In this document: positions 57,502 to 64,000 of the stretch, in pieces | Layout of the letters: each line of letters opens with the position of its first letter | How positions within the stretch are numbered: the first letter of the stretch is position 1 | The notes under the pieces: generated by a model | The model's database searches: none | The model's input: only the letters and a program-made list of their open reading frames with translations | Told to the model about the DNA's origin: nothing | Made by a program: the position numbers and the translations under genes | Source of the DNA: Streptococcus mitis | Lineage (GTDB): Bacteria > Bacillota > Bacilli > Lactobacillales > Streptococcaceae | DNA: 64,000 nt | Direction of reading: 5' to 3' | Assembly: GCA_001560895.1 (NCBI GenBank) | Contig: CP014326.1 | Span: 2,058,001-2,122,000 of the forward strand

Positions 57502-58362
57502 CTAGTTCCATTGAATAAAGTAACCACAATCTTCTTCAACTTTTTTTACATCAAATCGGGTATGTAAAATCAACCGTTTTCCAAAATAGTCATTCGCATT
57601 CACCCAACTAAGTGTATCTTTCTTGCGATCAAACAAAGTAACAAAGTTTTCTAAATCTCCGATAAAGCCTTTTTTGTCACCTTTATTCCCTAATGTTGTA
57701 TCATCTACAATTAAAAAGTTATCTACAAAGAATGTTTCACTTGTCCCTGTCTCTTTATCAACTTTAAGAAGATAATTTCCTGAAGTGTCTTTCATTTTTT
57801 CTAAGACACTAAATAGTGATTGACTAACAACCATAGATACATTGCGCTCTGGATTGATTAAAGAAACAATAGATTTCAAGTCGTCTATACTTGTAGCAGT
57901 CTGCACTTTCGCAGTTTGGAGAATTTTCCCAATCTCTCTATTTCGTGTTCTACGTTTTAATTTAATAATCTTCTTACCAAGAAAATCCGTTAAATTATAT
58001 TGGCCATCATCTAATTGTTCCTGTGAAAAATCAAGTTTTCCACTGAATAATTTAACTAAGTAATCAACGCTGATAGTTTTCTTTTTATCTGCTTCTGTTC
58101 TCTCAGCCGAATTTTCGCTAACTTCTTGTAATGAATCAGATTCAAAGTCAGTTACTTCATACTTCCCACCACGGGTACGAGTCTCAATAACATTTACTAG
58201 ATCAACCAGCTCTTTACGTTGATGTTCATCTTCATAACTATCAAGGATTGGTTTTTCAATGAGTACATGATTATTTTCTACGTTCATCCCTCTAGTGTTA
58301 TAACCTGTACTTCGGATATAAGCTTCTAAATTTTCTTTTTGTTTAACTAAGTTAGTTGTCAT
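57502..58362 (-). CDS. HK97-like major capsid protein homologue, short
   Basis: 286 residues from the ATG at 58362 (AAGGAG upstream). The fold pattern is that of HK97-type capsids: an N-terminal segment, a P-domain-like region (TRTRGGKYEVTDFESDSLQE), the long helix (LGKKIIKLKRRTRNREIGKI), then SLINPERNVSMVVSQSLFSV, DNFLIVDDTTLGNKGDKKGF and ENFVTLFDRKKDTLSWVNAN near the C-terminus. It is shorter than a usual major capsid with its delta domain and protease, and no protease, portal or terminase gene is beside it. Capsid homologues in satellites can redirect helper capsid size. Confidence 0.7.
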   Translation of the reverse strand: MTTNLVKQKENLEAYIRSTGYNTRGMNVENNHVLIEKPILDSYEDEHQRKELVDLVNVIETRTRGGKYEVTDFESDSLQEVSENSAERTEADKKKTISVDYLVKLFSGKLDFSQEQLDDGQYNLTDFLGKKIIKLKRRTRNREIGKILQTAKVQTATSIDDLKSIVSLINPERNVSMVVSQSLFSVLEKMKDTSGNYLLKVDKETGTSETFFVDNFLIVDDTTLGNKGDKKGFIGDLENFVTLFDRKKDTLSWVNANDYFGKRLILHTRFDVKKVEEDCGYFIQWN

Positions 58363-58410
58363 TTTTTTCTCCTTCATCTTTTAATATCTGATTTTTGTTT
58401 ATAATTTTTT

Positions 58411-58641
58411 CTAAAATTCTTTGCTCTTAGTTTTTCTTTTATGACTCTCCGAGCCTTTAGAATCATTTTTTCTAGATTTTGATTTGTCTTGTTTGTTAGC
58501 ATATTTTTCTAGTATTTCTTGTTTCCGTTGTTCTAAGCTATCATCTTCTTTTTTACACTGAGAAAAGATTTTCTGTCTTTTATCTGGATCCATAGAAAAC
58601 TTATTGGCTACTACATACCCTAAAGAAGTATCTCCTGACAT
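58411..58641 (-). CDS. Small basic protein of unknown function
   Basis: 76 residues from the ATG at 58641, which has GGGGGTGAGGGAG before it. The N-terminal half is MSGDTSLGYVVANKFSMDPD, followed by a very lysine-rich disordered tail (KSRKNDSKGSESHKRKTKSK). It could bind nucleic acid. It is preceded by a strong hairpin terminator inside the operon. Confidence 0.55.
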   Translation of the reverse strand: MSGDTSLGYVVANKFSMDPDKRQKIFSQCKKEDDSLEQRKQEILEKYANKQDKSKSRKNDSKGSESHKRKTKSKEF

Positions 58642-58667
58642 CTCCCTCACCCCCTTTCTATGCAAAC

Positions 58668-58711
58668 AAAAAGGGACATACCACTAGCATTATATGCTTA
58701 CGGTATGTCCC
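58668..58711 (-). terminator. Strong hairpin terminator inside the island operon
   Basis: GGGACATACC (58673-58682) and GGTATGTCCC (58702-58711) form a perfect 10-bp stem, followed on the minus strand by TTTTTG. It separates the replication genes from the capsid-like group. Confidence 0.75.
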
Positions 58712-58730
58712 TGAGTTGTTCTCAATAGAC

Positions 58731-58892
58731 TTATTTTTTAGTTTCTTTTTTGACTAGATGGGTAAATTTTCCATCTGAGTAGAATAAAGTTATCTCTCCA
58801 AACCTTGGAACTTTTTCTATCTCTATTATACCACATTTTTCGTAGACAACAAAGCCTTTTTCTGTTGAAAATCGCATTTTATCATCATTCAT
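58731..58892 (-). CDS. Small phage-type protein, 53 residues
   Basis: MNDDKMRFSTEKGFVVYEKC then GIIEIEKVPRFGEITLFYSD and GKFTHLVKKETKK. The start ATGA overlaps the stop of the DnaC-like gene, a translationally coupled arrangement. It looks like a compact beta-rich domain. Family unknown. The DNA also contains GGTATAATAG internally, which could act as a -10. Confidence 0.6.
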   Translation of the reverse strand: MNDDKMRFSTEKGFVVYEKCGIIEIEKVPRFGEITLFYSDGKFTHLVKKETKK

Positions 58893-59734
58893 TGATATTC
58901 TCCCCTCACTGTGTTTATAGTGTATCTCTTATCTTTGATTGTAAAAGCCTTGAAAGTGTTCCCTTCTAAACCTTTCAAAATTCTACTTGAATTTCTAGCA
59001 TTGTATACCGTCCGCAGTTCACTACTATCTAGGTTCGTGTTGAAAATCGTAGTTTCTCGATTATTGATAATATCAAACAAGAAATCCTGTTCCCAATCGC
59101 TCTTAGGGGTTACCGTCCCATTTTTTGCCCCCAGGTCATCAATGATTAGAAAATCAACATCAACAAGCTTTTTAACCGCCTCATACTCTGTTAAGTTTGC
59201 ATTTCTTCCATAAGCCCAGCCTTCTTTTATCTGCTTTATAATCTCGGTTAAGCTGACAAATAAGACACTCTTAGGCTCGTTCTTCTCTCTGAAGCTCTCA
59301 TTGATTTCTTTGGCCAGGGCAAGCAATAAATGACTTTTTCCTATTCCTGTGCTACCACTGATTAAAGTATTTCCCATCATACCTGCAAGGTACTTCTGGG
59401 CTTGACCTTTTACAAACTCTAACATCTGACGCTCCTCTGTCGTCTTAACAAAGAAATTATCAAATGTTGCCCCCTTCAACTCGTTAGGAATCGTACTATC
59501 ACGCATTAAGACATCATAAGTTTTAAAGTAAGCCTGTCTGTCCTCAAACTGCTGTAACAAGTCTTGCTCTTTTTGTTTAATCTCTCCCTTCACACACTCT
59601 GGGCAAAAAGCTTGTACTTTTCTTTCTGAACTCCCTAACACTGGTACAGAAATTTCCCAATAATTTACCTGGTGAATATCGCAAACCGTATCCAATATTT
59701 TTCTGTTATTAAATTCTTTAAATTGTTCCTTCAT
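58889..59734 (-). CDS. DnaC/IstB-type helicase loader ATPase
   Basis: 281 residues. An N-terminal zinc finger (CDIH with later CPEC, residues 17-55) precedes an AAA+ domain with Walker A GSTGIGKSHLLLAL (about residue 127) and Walker B VDFLIIDDLGAK (about 200), then arginine-finger region NARNSSRILKG. It loads the host replicative helicase at the island origin. It follows the replisome organiser by 11 bases; the ribosome site is AGGAG. Confidence 0.85.
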   Translation of the reverse strand: MKEQFKEFNNRKILDTVCDIHQVNYWEISVPVLGSSERKVQAFCPECVKGEIKQKEQDLLQQFEDRQAYFKTYDVLMRDSTIPNELKGATFDNFFVKTTEERQMLEFVKGQAQKYLAGMMGNTLISGSTGIGKSHLLLALAKEINESFREKNEPKSVLFVSLTEIIKQIKEGWAYGRNANLTEYEAVKKLVDVDFLIIDDLGAKNGTVTPKSDWEQDFLFDIINNRETTIFNTNLDSSELRTVYNARNSSRILKGLEGNTFKAFTIKDKRYTINTVRGEYQ

Positions 59735-59745
59735 CTTTGCAACTC

Positions 59746-60609
59746 CTAAAATGGTAGATCTGGAAAGTTGTCTTCAGACTTCCCTTTTATGGTTTTAGGC
59801 TTTTGATTCAAATAACCATCAAACTTAGATCCGAAAAGTGTTTCTGGTCTCAGATATTTAGAAAATTCAGGACTATCCTTCCATTCTGCCGTTTTTATAT
59901 CTATCACCTGTTTAAAATCTTCAAGTGTATAGCCTTCTTTGAATCGTGCTAGTAAAAGCCTTTTTGTCTTATCAACAAACTTATACCTCTTATTAGCTAC
60001 TTGATTCAGATAAACAATAGGAATCCAAAGTTCTTTATATTTTGTTTTCTCTAAATCTTTTATAGCTGTTTCTTCAAGCCAAGTAGGAAAATTGTAGTCG
60101 GGATTTCCCGACAATATATTATCTAAATATAAATTATTACTCTTACTACTAACTCTATTCTCTTTCTCTATCTCTGTTGGACATGAGTTGGAAATAGTCT
60201 TTTTATTTTGGACATTCTCCAATTTTGGTATATCTTGACTATTTTTTCTTTGGTCTCGCTTGTATTTTGCCCAGTTTGTTTCACTCTCAACCATGGCTTT
60301 TGCTTGTGATAATGTAGCATGGCCATCATCATCGATCTGAATTAGTCCGCATTTTGTAAAATATGCAAGCGTCATATTTATATCATCTTCAGAGACATCC
60401 AGTTTTAAAGCTAATTCCTGTACCAAACTATCAAAATATCCTTCATAGTACAAAATACAATCATCTTCTAAACTTTCCAACATAAGACGGATATAAATCA
60501 CTGTCATAGTGTAGCCACCAGGCATATTTTTAAGTCGCTTAATAAAAAGATTATCAAAAAACTTCTTATCAACTTTTAACCAAAAATATATTTTAGTCTT
60601 TGCCATCAT
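59746..60609 (-). CDS. Phage replisome organiser (replication initiation protein)
   Basis: 287 residues. The N-terminal domain KTKIYFWLKVDKKFFDNLFI through VSEDDINMTLAYFTKCGLIQ is the winged-helix phage replisome organiser domain, and the C-terminal part (KFVDKTKRLLLARFKEGYTL; FSKYLRPETLFGSKFDGYLN) is DnaD-like, contacting the helicase loader. In such proteins the origin often lies within or next to the gene. The first two codons are both ATG, with GGGGGTAG before them. It overlaps the upstream gene by 17 bases. Confidence 0.82.
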   Translation of the reverse strand: MMAKTKIYFWLKVDKKFFDNLFIKRLKNMPGGYTMTVIYIRLMLESLEDDCILYYEGYFDSLVQELALKLDVSEDDINMTLAYFTKCGLIQIDDDGHATLSQAKAMVESETNWAKYKRDQRKNSQDIPKLENVQNKKTISNSCPTEIEKENRVSSKSNNLYLDNILSGNPDYNFPTWLEETAIKDLEKTKYKELWIPIVYLNQVANKRYKFVDKTKRLLLARFKEGYTLEDFKQVIDIKTAEWKDSPEFSKYLRPETLFGSKFDGYLNQKPKTIKGKSEDNFPDLPF

Positions 60610-60865
60610 CTACCCCCAGGAACTTCAAAATGTCCGTAACTTTGTAATAGACTTTTCTAGTATCTTCAATAGGCGGTATATACTGCGGTAGTCCTGCACC
60701 TTCCCATTTTGTCAAGGTTTTATCTCCTATACCCAGTTCTTCCTTTAGTTCCACCTTGCTAATCAAATCTAATCTTTTTTGTGGCACTTTCTCATGGCTT
60801 TTTAAATACCGTTCCACTGCTTCCAAAATCTTAGACTTTAAATCTTCAATCATTTTTTCAAACAT
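60593..60865 (-). CDS. Small helix-turn-helix (excisionase/MerR-like) protein
   Basis: 90 residues from the ATG at 60865 (GGGGGT upstream). The C-terminal half has ELKEELGIGDKTLTKWEGAG followed by YKVTDILKFLGV, the pattern of helix-17/excisionase-type DNA-binding proteins found before replication genes in phage islands. It could regulate replication or excision. Confidence 0.6.
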   Translation of the reverse strand: MFEKMIEDLKSKILEAVERYLKSHEKVPQKRLDLISKVELKEELGIGDKTLTKWEGAGLPQYIPPIEDTRKVYYKVTDILKFLGVDDGKD

Positions 60866-60896
60866 CTTAGTACCCCCATGGCTTAACACCTGCAAG

Positions 60897-61076
60897 CTAA
60901 ATATATCGCCCATAATCAGGGTTTAATTCCTCGCTAGTCGTTTCTATCGTCTGTGTACTCTCTCGCTCGATTTGAGCGCTTTTTTTGCGGTCTCGACGGT
61001 TTAGATAAAGTAGTAGGCAAAGCAGTAGCAAAGTAAAGACAATAGACTGCGTATTGCTTAATTCTAGTTCATTCAT
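60897..61076 (-). CDS. Small single-helix membrane protein
   Basis: 59 residues from the ATG at 61076 (GAGG upstream). MNELELSNTQSIVFTLLLLC and LLLYLNRRDRKKSAQIERES give one membrane helix and a charged tail. It overlaps the end of the preceding gene. Unknown role. Confidence 0.5.
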   Translation of the reverse strand: MNELELSNTQSIVFTLLLLCLLLYLNRRDRKKSAQIERESTQTIETTSEELNPDYGRYI

Positions 61077-61077
61077 G

Positions 61078-61281
61078 CTATGCCCTCGCTTGGTAATTCT
61101 TGATATATAAATGTTGGGCTTGATGTCCCATATTTTGGAAAGCTTCAACTTCCTTGATAGATACTTTTTTATTGATAAAATCAACGATAAACTGGAATAG
61201 GTTTGGTTCATTTTCATTTAAATCAACCATAAAGTTATCAAATTCTGTTTGTGTCATTTTTCTTATGTCTGGTGTTATCAT
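61078..61281 (-). CDS. Small phage-type protein of unknown function
   Basis: 67 residues from the ATG at 61281 with GGGG 10 bases upstream. Starts MITPDIRKMTQTEFDNFMVD and ends NMGHQAQHLYIKNYQARA. It overlaps both neighbours, as expected in a compact early operon. Confidence 0.5.
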   Translation of the reverse strand: MITPDIRKMTQTEFDNFMVDLNENEPNLFQFIVDFINKKVSIKEVEAFQNMGHQAQHLYIKNYQARA

Positions 61282-61543
61282 CTGACTTGTACCCCAATTC
61301 TTCAAAATTCTCACAATTAAGGAGATAAACTGCAATCCCGTCCAACTCTCTATAGAGTTGTTCCATCTGGTCACGAATAACGGCCAAACCCTCTTTCATC
61401 TGTCCAGATAAGATAGCAGTATCTGCTCCGTTATTTTTCGCCATTATCAGCGAATTGCTCAACTGTCTAACTAATTCAATTCTGGGAAGCACATCTCCAA
61501 GTCTGCCCCCTTGCTCTTGAATTTCCTTTATGTTTAATGTCAT
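61238..61543 (-). CDS. Small helical phage-type protein
   Basis: 101 residues from the ATG at 61543 (AGGAAA upstream); longer in-frame codons have no ribosome site. It is helical (IELVRQLSNSLIMAKNNGAD; EGLAVIRDQMEQLYRELDGI). Unknown function. Confidence 0.55.
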   Translation of the reverse strand: MTLNIKEIQEQGGRLGDVLPRIELVRQLSNSLIMAKNNGADTAILSGQMKEGLAVIRDQMEQLYRELDGIAVYLLNCENFEELGYKSDDNTRHKKNDTNRI

Positions 61544-61590
61544 ATTGTTTTCCTGTGCCTTTTTCCTGCTTTTTCCTATATTGGATTGTT

Positions 61591-61848
61591 TCACCACCCC
61601 AAACGCTGGGCGATTGCCCCTAGTTGGCGGACGCATGTAGTGATGTTTCGTGGGTGATCCACCCACATTTTTGCTAAACAAGTGCTTAGAATCACCGTGT
61701 CAGCACTTGATTTCAAAACCTTTTCTAATTGCTTGCCTGCTCTTCGGTTTTTCTTTAGGTATTTGATAGAATAGATATTTTTTGCTATAATCAGAGCATA
61801 GAAAAAATTTCTATACCTTGAATCTCGTCGCTTGCTCGCCTTGGCCAA
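61591..61848 (-). CDS. Doubtful small gene in the 61.5-61.9 kb gap
   Basis: A frame of 85 codons from a TTG, with a plausible basic product (SKRRDSRYRNFFYALIIAKN; QLGAIAQRLGW at the end). There is no ribosome site and no ATG or GTG start. The same stretch contains inverted repeats and could instead be non-coding. Confidence 0.25.
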   Translation of the reverse strand: MAKASKRRDSRYRNFFYALIIAKNIYSIKYLKKNRRAGKQLEKVLKSSADTVILSTCLAKMWVDHPRNITTCVRQLGAIAQRLGW

Positions 61849-61868
61849 AATTTGAGCAAGTGATTTTT

Positions 61869-62129
61869 TTATTTTCTTTTTGCATGATTACTACCCGACT
61901 GTGGTTTATAAAGCAAGTCTTTACTTTCGATAAGATCCAGAATCCAGCTGAATCCCTGCTCCACCATTTCAAGAAATGCGCCCAGGTCTTCACTCTCCAG
62001 GTTCTCGTAGTTCATACAAAGATATTCGGCTAGTTGTCTGTCTTTCTCAACTAGCTTTTTAAAATCCTTGGGATACTTGGGAATTTCTAACCCCTTGGCA
62101 TTTTTAACTGTCTTAAAATCATTTTCCAT
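61869..62129 (-). CDS. Small acidic phage-type protein
   Basis: 86 residues, MENDFKTVKNAKGLEIPKYP onward, ending KDLLYKPQSGSNHAKRK. Ribosome site AGGAG at the right distance. It is 11 bases after the Rha-like gene. Family unknown. Confidence 0.6.
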   Translation of the reverse strand: MENDFKTVKNAKGLEIPKYPKDFKKLVEKDRQLAEYLCMNYENLESEDLGAFLEMVEQGFSWILDLIESKDLLYKPQSGSNHAKRK

Positions 62130-62140
62130 TTTCTATACTC

Positions 62141-62743
62141 CTATACTTTAAAAATGAATTCCTTAATTTCTGAATATCCCCTATTCAAGTTAATCATAGC
62201 TATTGCCATATCTTCCAAACGTTGGTAGTTTGTCAGCTCTACACTTGTTAAGCCATCAATACCGTTCTTACTTTCTCGCTCCTTCATGAGTTGCGCTTTA
62301 TTCTTCCCTGTCACTCCCTTTAGTAGTAAGTTTGTAAGGGTACTATAGGCGTGCTTAGGTGCTTTCTCCCATGCTTGGATAGCTTCGGTTAAGCTTTTGC
62401 GCTTTGGCTTTTCCAGTTCTCTTTGAAGATAGCGTTTAGAAAGTTCATCACGCATTTCAAAGAAGGCTTTGACTAGGTTGGTTTTGAAGTTGGCCACTTG
62501 CTCAGTATTTTTTAAGAATGTAACTAACAAGGTCGCTTGTTGCTCATTCAAAATATAATCCTTAGTATTCTGGCCACTTTCCATAGCTTGGATTTTAAAT
62601 CCAACCTTTCCGAACCCTTCAAACCTTGCTTGATGTTTGCGGATTGTCTTGGTTATTGTGTGATGCTGTAAGTTTGTACACTCTGCCACAATACTGCTCA
62701 GTGTATACGGCTCTTTCTTGCCGTCTATATATACTAGTTCCAT
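62141..62743 (-). CDS. Rha-family phage regulatory protein
   Basis: 200 residues from the ATG at 62743 (AAAGGAAAC upstream). The N-terminal part contains VYIDGKKEPYTLSSIVAECT and TITKTIRKHQARFEGFGKVG, then NEQQATLLVTFLKNTEQVAN and FKTNLVKAFFEMRDELSKRY, which is the Rha/KilA-N-like pattern of phage regulators. The C-terminal domain (SLTEAIQAWEKAPKHAYSTL) resembles the phage antirepressor partner domain. It may respond to helper phage or control lysogeny. Confidence 0.75.
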   Translation of the reverse strand: MELVYIDGKKEPYTLSSIVAECTNLQHHTITKTIRKHQARFEGFGKVGFKIQAMESGQNTKDYILNEQQATLLVTFLKNTEQVANFKTNLVKAFFEMRDELSKRYLQRELEKPKRKSLTEAIQAWEKAPKHAYSTLTNLLLKGVTGKNKAQLMKERESKNGIDGLTSVELTNYQRLEDMAIAMINLNRGYSEIKEFIFKV

Positions 62744-62980
62744 AAGTTTCCTTTCTTCTTGTTGCTCGTGCTTGCCACCTAAAACAGTACCAAGGTAAAT
62801 CATTGAGGTAGGGAAAATTTAGGAGAGAATAAACCCCTACAAACCCTTGATACTGCCATAGGTAGCAAGCAAATCACTCTATCAAATATTTAACTAGACC
62901 CGTTTATCAATCCCCAGTGGTAAAGCACCACATGAGAAATCTGTAAATGTAGAGTAGTATTACGATTAGTTCGCTCCTTT

Positions 62981-63166
62981 CTAATAATCTTCAGCAAGCC
63001 ACTGCATGGCTTTTTGATAAATACTAGGCTTTACTTCGCCACCGTCTCGAATTTTTCGATAGGTAACTTGTGTAACTCCGATTTCTTCGCCTGCTTGCTT
63101 TGCAGTCAATTTCTTATCTGCTTGCTTTCGGCGGATCGCTTTTGCTTGTGTTGAGGTAATAAGCAA
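62981..63166 (-). CDS. Cro-like helix-turn-helix regulator with TTG start
   Basis: 61 residues. The start is TTG at 63166 because AGGAGG lies 7 bases before it and no ATG is near. The DNA-binding unit is TAKQAGEEIGVTQVTYRKIR. It is transcribed divergently from the CI-like repressor and is the first gene of the leftward early operon, the position of Cro. Confidence 0.75.
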   Translation of the reverse strand: MLITSTQAKAIRRKQADKKLTAKQAGEEIGVTQVTYRKIRDGGEVKPSIYQKAMQWLAEDY

Positions 63167-63186
63167 TGAAGTTCCTCCTTTCTTTC

Positions 63187-63297
63187 GCTAACTATTTGTT
63201 AGCTTTCTTGTAGTATAGCGTATTTTTTGTTAGCTGTCAATGATTAAATAACAAAAAGTGAATTTTTTGTTAGCTTTTTATTGTTTTGTGATATAAT
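63187..63297. promoter_or_regulatory. Divergent lysogeny switch with three GCTAACAAA operators
   Basis: Leftward promoter: TTGACA (63235-63240), 17-base spacer, TATACT (63212-63217). Rightward -10 TATAAT at 63292-63297. Three copies of GTTAGC preceded by T-rich tracts lie at 63198-63203, 63229-63234 and 63269-63274. The first forms a palindrome GCTAAC AAATA GTTAGC with 63187-63192, the second is inside the leftward spacer, and the third is near the rightward -35. Confidence 0.7.
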
Positions 63298-63316
63298 TAA
63301 AATTGAGGTAATATAT

Positions 63317-63940
63317 ATGAACAGACTAAAAGAATTAAGACAAAAAAAAGGCGACACACAAGAGGTCGTCGCTAAAGCTATGGGCGTGACCCGTAGAGGT
63401 TACCAAAAATGGGAAAACGGAGAAAGCCAAATCAAACCAGATAAAGCCCAGCAACTAGCTGACTACTTTGGGGTAAGCGTTGGGCATCTATTGGGGTATG
63501 AGGATTATATCACTATTCAAAATGAAGCATTTGATAGCTATAGAAATATGGCAAAATTATTACTCACCAACCCAGATTTTAAAAATATAATTTCAGAATA
63601 TGATGAAACTAATCGAAAAAACGGTAAGCGGGATTTATCTCTTTTTGTACAAGCTGAAAGCCTTCCCATAATCGAACAAGATATTAAGGATCTTATTCTT
63701 GAAGAGTGGGAAAAAACTCAACCCGAAGATAATTATGAAGAAATCGACGGGACTCTTTCTGATAATATTTCAAGAATCTATATAGCTCTTGGACAATTGC
63801 CACTACTTTTTCAAAATTTTTTCGGTTCTTTTCTAACCCTGTCAACATCTGATAAAAAAATCGTTATGCAACTAGTAAATAGTCTATACGAAAAAAATAA
63901 AGATATAGGTATCATAAAAGAGTATACTGATAAAAAATAA
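63317..63940 (+). CDS. CI-like XRE repressor of the island
   Basis: 207 residues from the ATG at 63317 (GAGG upstream). The N-terminal XRE domain is MNRLKELRQKKGDTQEVVAK followed by AMGVTRRGYQKWENGESQIK. The C-terminal half has no Ala-Gly cleavage site or Ser/Lys protease pattern that I can see, so it is unlikely to self-cleave like lambda CI; induction may need a helper protein binding to it, as with Stl of SaPIs. It is the only long plus-strand gene in the island segment. Confidence 0.75.
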   Translation: MNRLKELRQKKGDTQEVVAKAMGVTRRGYQKWENGESQIKPDKAQQLADYFGVSVGHLLGYEDYITIQNEAFDSYRNMAKLLLTNPDFKNIISEYDETNRKNGKRDLSLFVQAESLPIIEQDIKDLILEEWEKTQPEDNYEEIDGTLSDNISRIYIALGQLPLLFQNFFGSFLTLSTSDKKIVMQLVNSLYEKNKDIGIIKEYTDKK

Positions 63941-63991
63941 TTTAGAATTTACTTAGAATTATCTAATTAAAAACTAATAAGGAGTGACCCC

Positions 63992-64000
63992 ATGGGATTT
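63992..64000 (+). CDS. Start of a gene cut by the window edge
   Basis: AAGGAG precedes ATGGGATTT at the last bases. In this position after the repressor an integrase or a short accessory gene is usual, but nothing more can be read. Confidence 0.35.

Larger units (their letters stand above)
55500..64000. mobile_element. Phage satellite resembling a phage-inducible chromosomal island (right end outside window)
   Basis: From about 55.5 kb the gene style changes to short overlapping phage-type genes, nearly all leftward, with a divergent repressor/Cro switch at 63.2 kb. Replication (replisome organiser plus DnaC loader), a capsid homologue and an ArpU/RinA-like regulator are present. No terminase, portal, tail, holin or lysin is visible. 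That gene set and a size of about 9 kb or more fit Gram-positive satellites that borrow helper capsids. The left boundary lies somewhere between the ctsR promoter and 55.65 kb; I could not define att repeats because the other end is not in view. Confidence 0.75.

Noticed and set aside
61850..61885. Programmed frameshift linking the 86-residue gene to the 85-codon frame downstream
   Set aside because: The A-rich run resembles a slippery site, but the zero-frame codons AAA AGA do not re-pair well after a -1 shift and no stimulatory structure is evident.
61811..61993. A 60-residue minus-strand frame overlapping the 86-residue gene
   Set aside because: It is out of frame with a gene that has a good ribosome site, and its own start has none.

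Overview
The window comes from a low-GC Gram-positive coccus of the mitis group of Streptococcus (S. mitis, S. oralis, S. pneumoniae and relatives). The evidence is the adcRCBA zinc locus, dltXABCD, glpKOF, hslO-dusB, ctsR-clpC, three BOX elements, an IS1167-type ISL3 element and a YSIRK/LPXTG surface protein. Several operons look pneumococcal in order. The giant adhesin, and the absence of a cbpA-type gene between dusB and clpC, argue for S. mitis or a close commensal relative rather than typical S. pneumoniae. That placement is inference.

1-10.7 kb: host-glycan catabolism. Two ABC sugar permeases (one cut by the window edge) lie downstream of cytoplasmic glycosidases of families GH20, GH38, GH125 and GH92 plus a ROK kinase. 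Together they fit import and intracellular stripping of N-glycans: GH20 removes GlcNAc, the three mannosidases remove mannose, and the ROK kinase phosphorylates a released sugar. Two cre-like sites point to CcpA control.

10.7-26.2 kb: one 4562-residue sortase-anchored protein made of about 30 helical 77-residue modules and 13 atypical-Rib-like 77-residue modules, then an Rpn-type PD-(D/E)XK nuclease gene followed by a second, C-terminal-only copy.

26.2-31.5 kb: a 1.2-kb intergenic region with three BOX elements and two face-to-face DnaA-box pairs, an SPFH protein, a class C acid phosphatase lipoprotein, and an Fst-like toxin peptide. An IS1167-type element with a perfect 8-bp target duplication sits between the toxin and a candidate antisense RNA gene.

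31.5-55.2 kb: core genes. adcA carries an in-frame TAA that cuts off its ZinT domain; adcB, adcC and adcR are intact. Then come the dlt operon (including the 43-residue dltX), the glycerol operon glpK-glpO-glpF with an Mga/PRD-type regulator, hslO-dusB-isochorismatase, a lipoprotein, an NAD-precursor operon (nadR-pnuC-NUDIX) and ctsR-clpC with a CtsR box on the promoter.

55.3-64 kb: most of a phage satellite resembling a phage-inducible chromosomal island, inserted just upstream of ctsR. It has a divergent repressor/Cro switch, a Rha-like gene, small early genes, a replisome organiser, a DnaC-type loader, a short HK97-like capsid homologue and an ArpU/RinA-like regulator. No terminase, portal, tail or lysis gene is visible. 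The integrase is presumably beyond the right edge.
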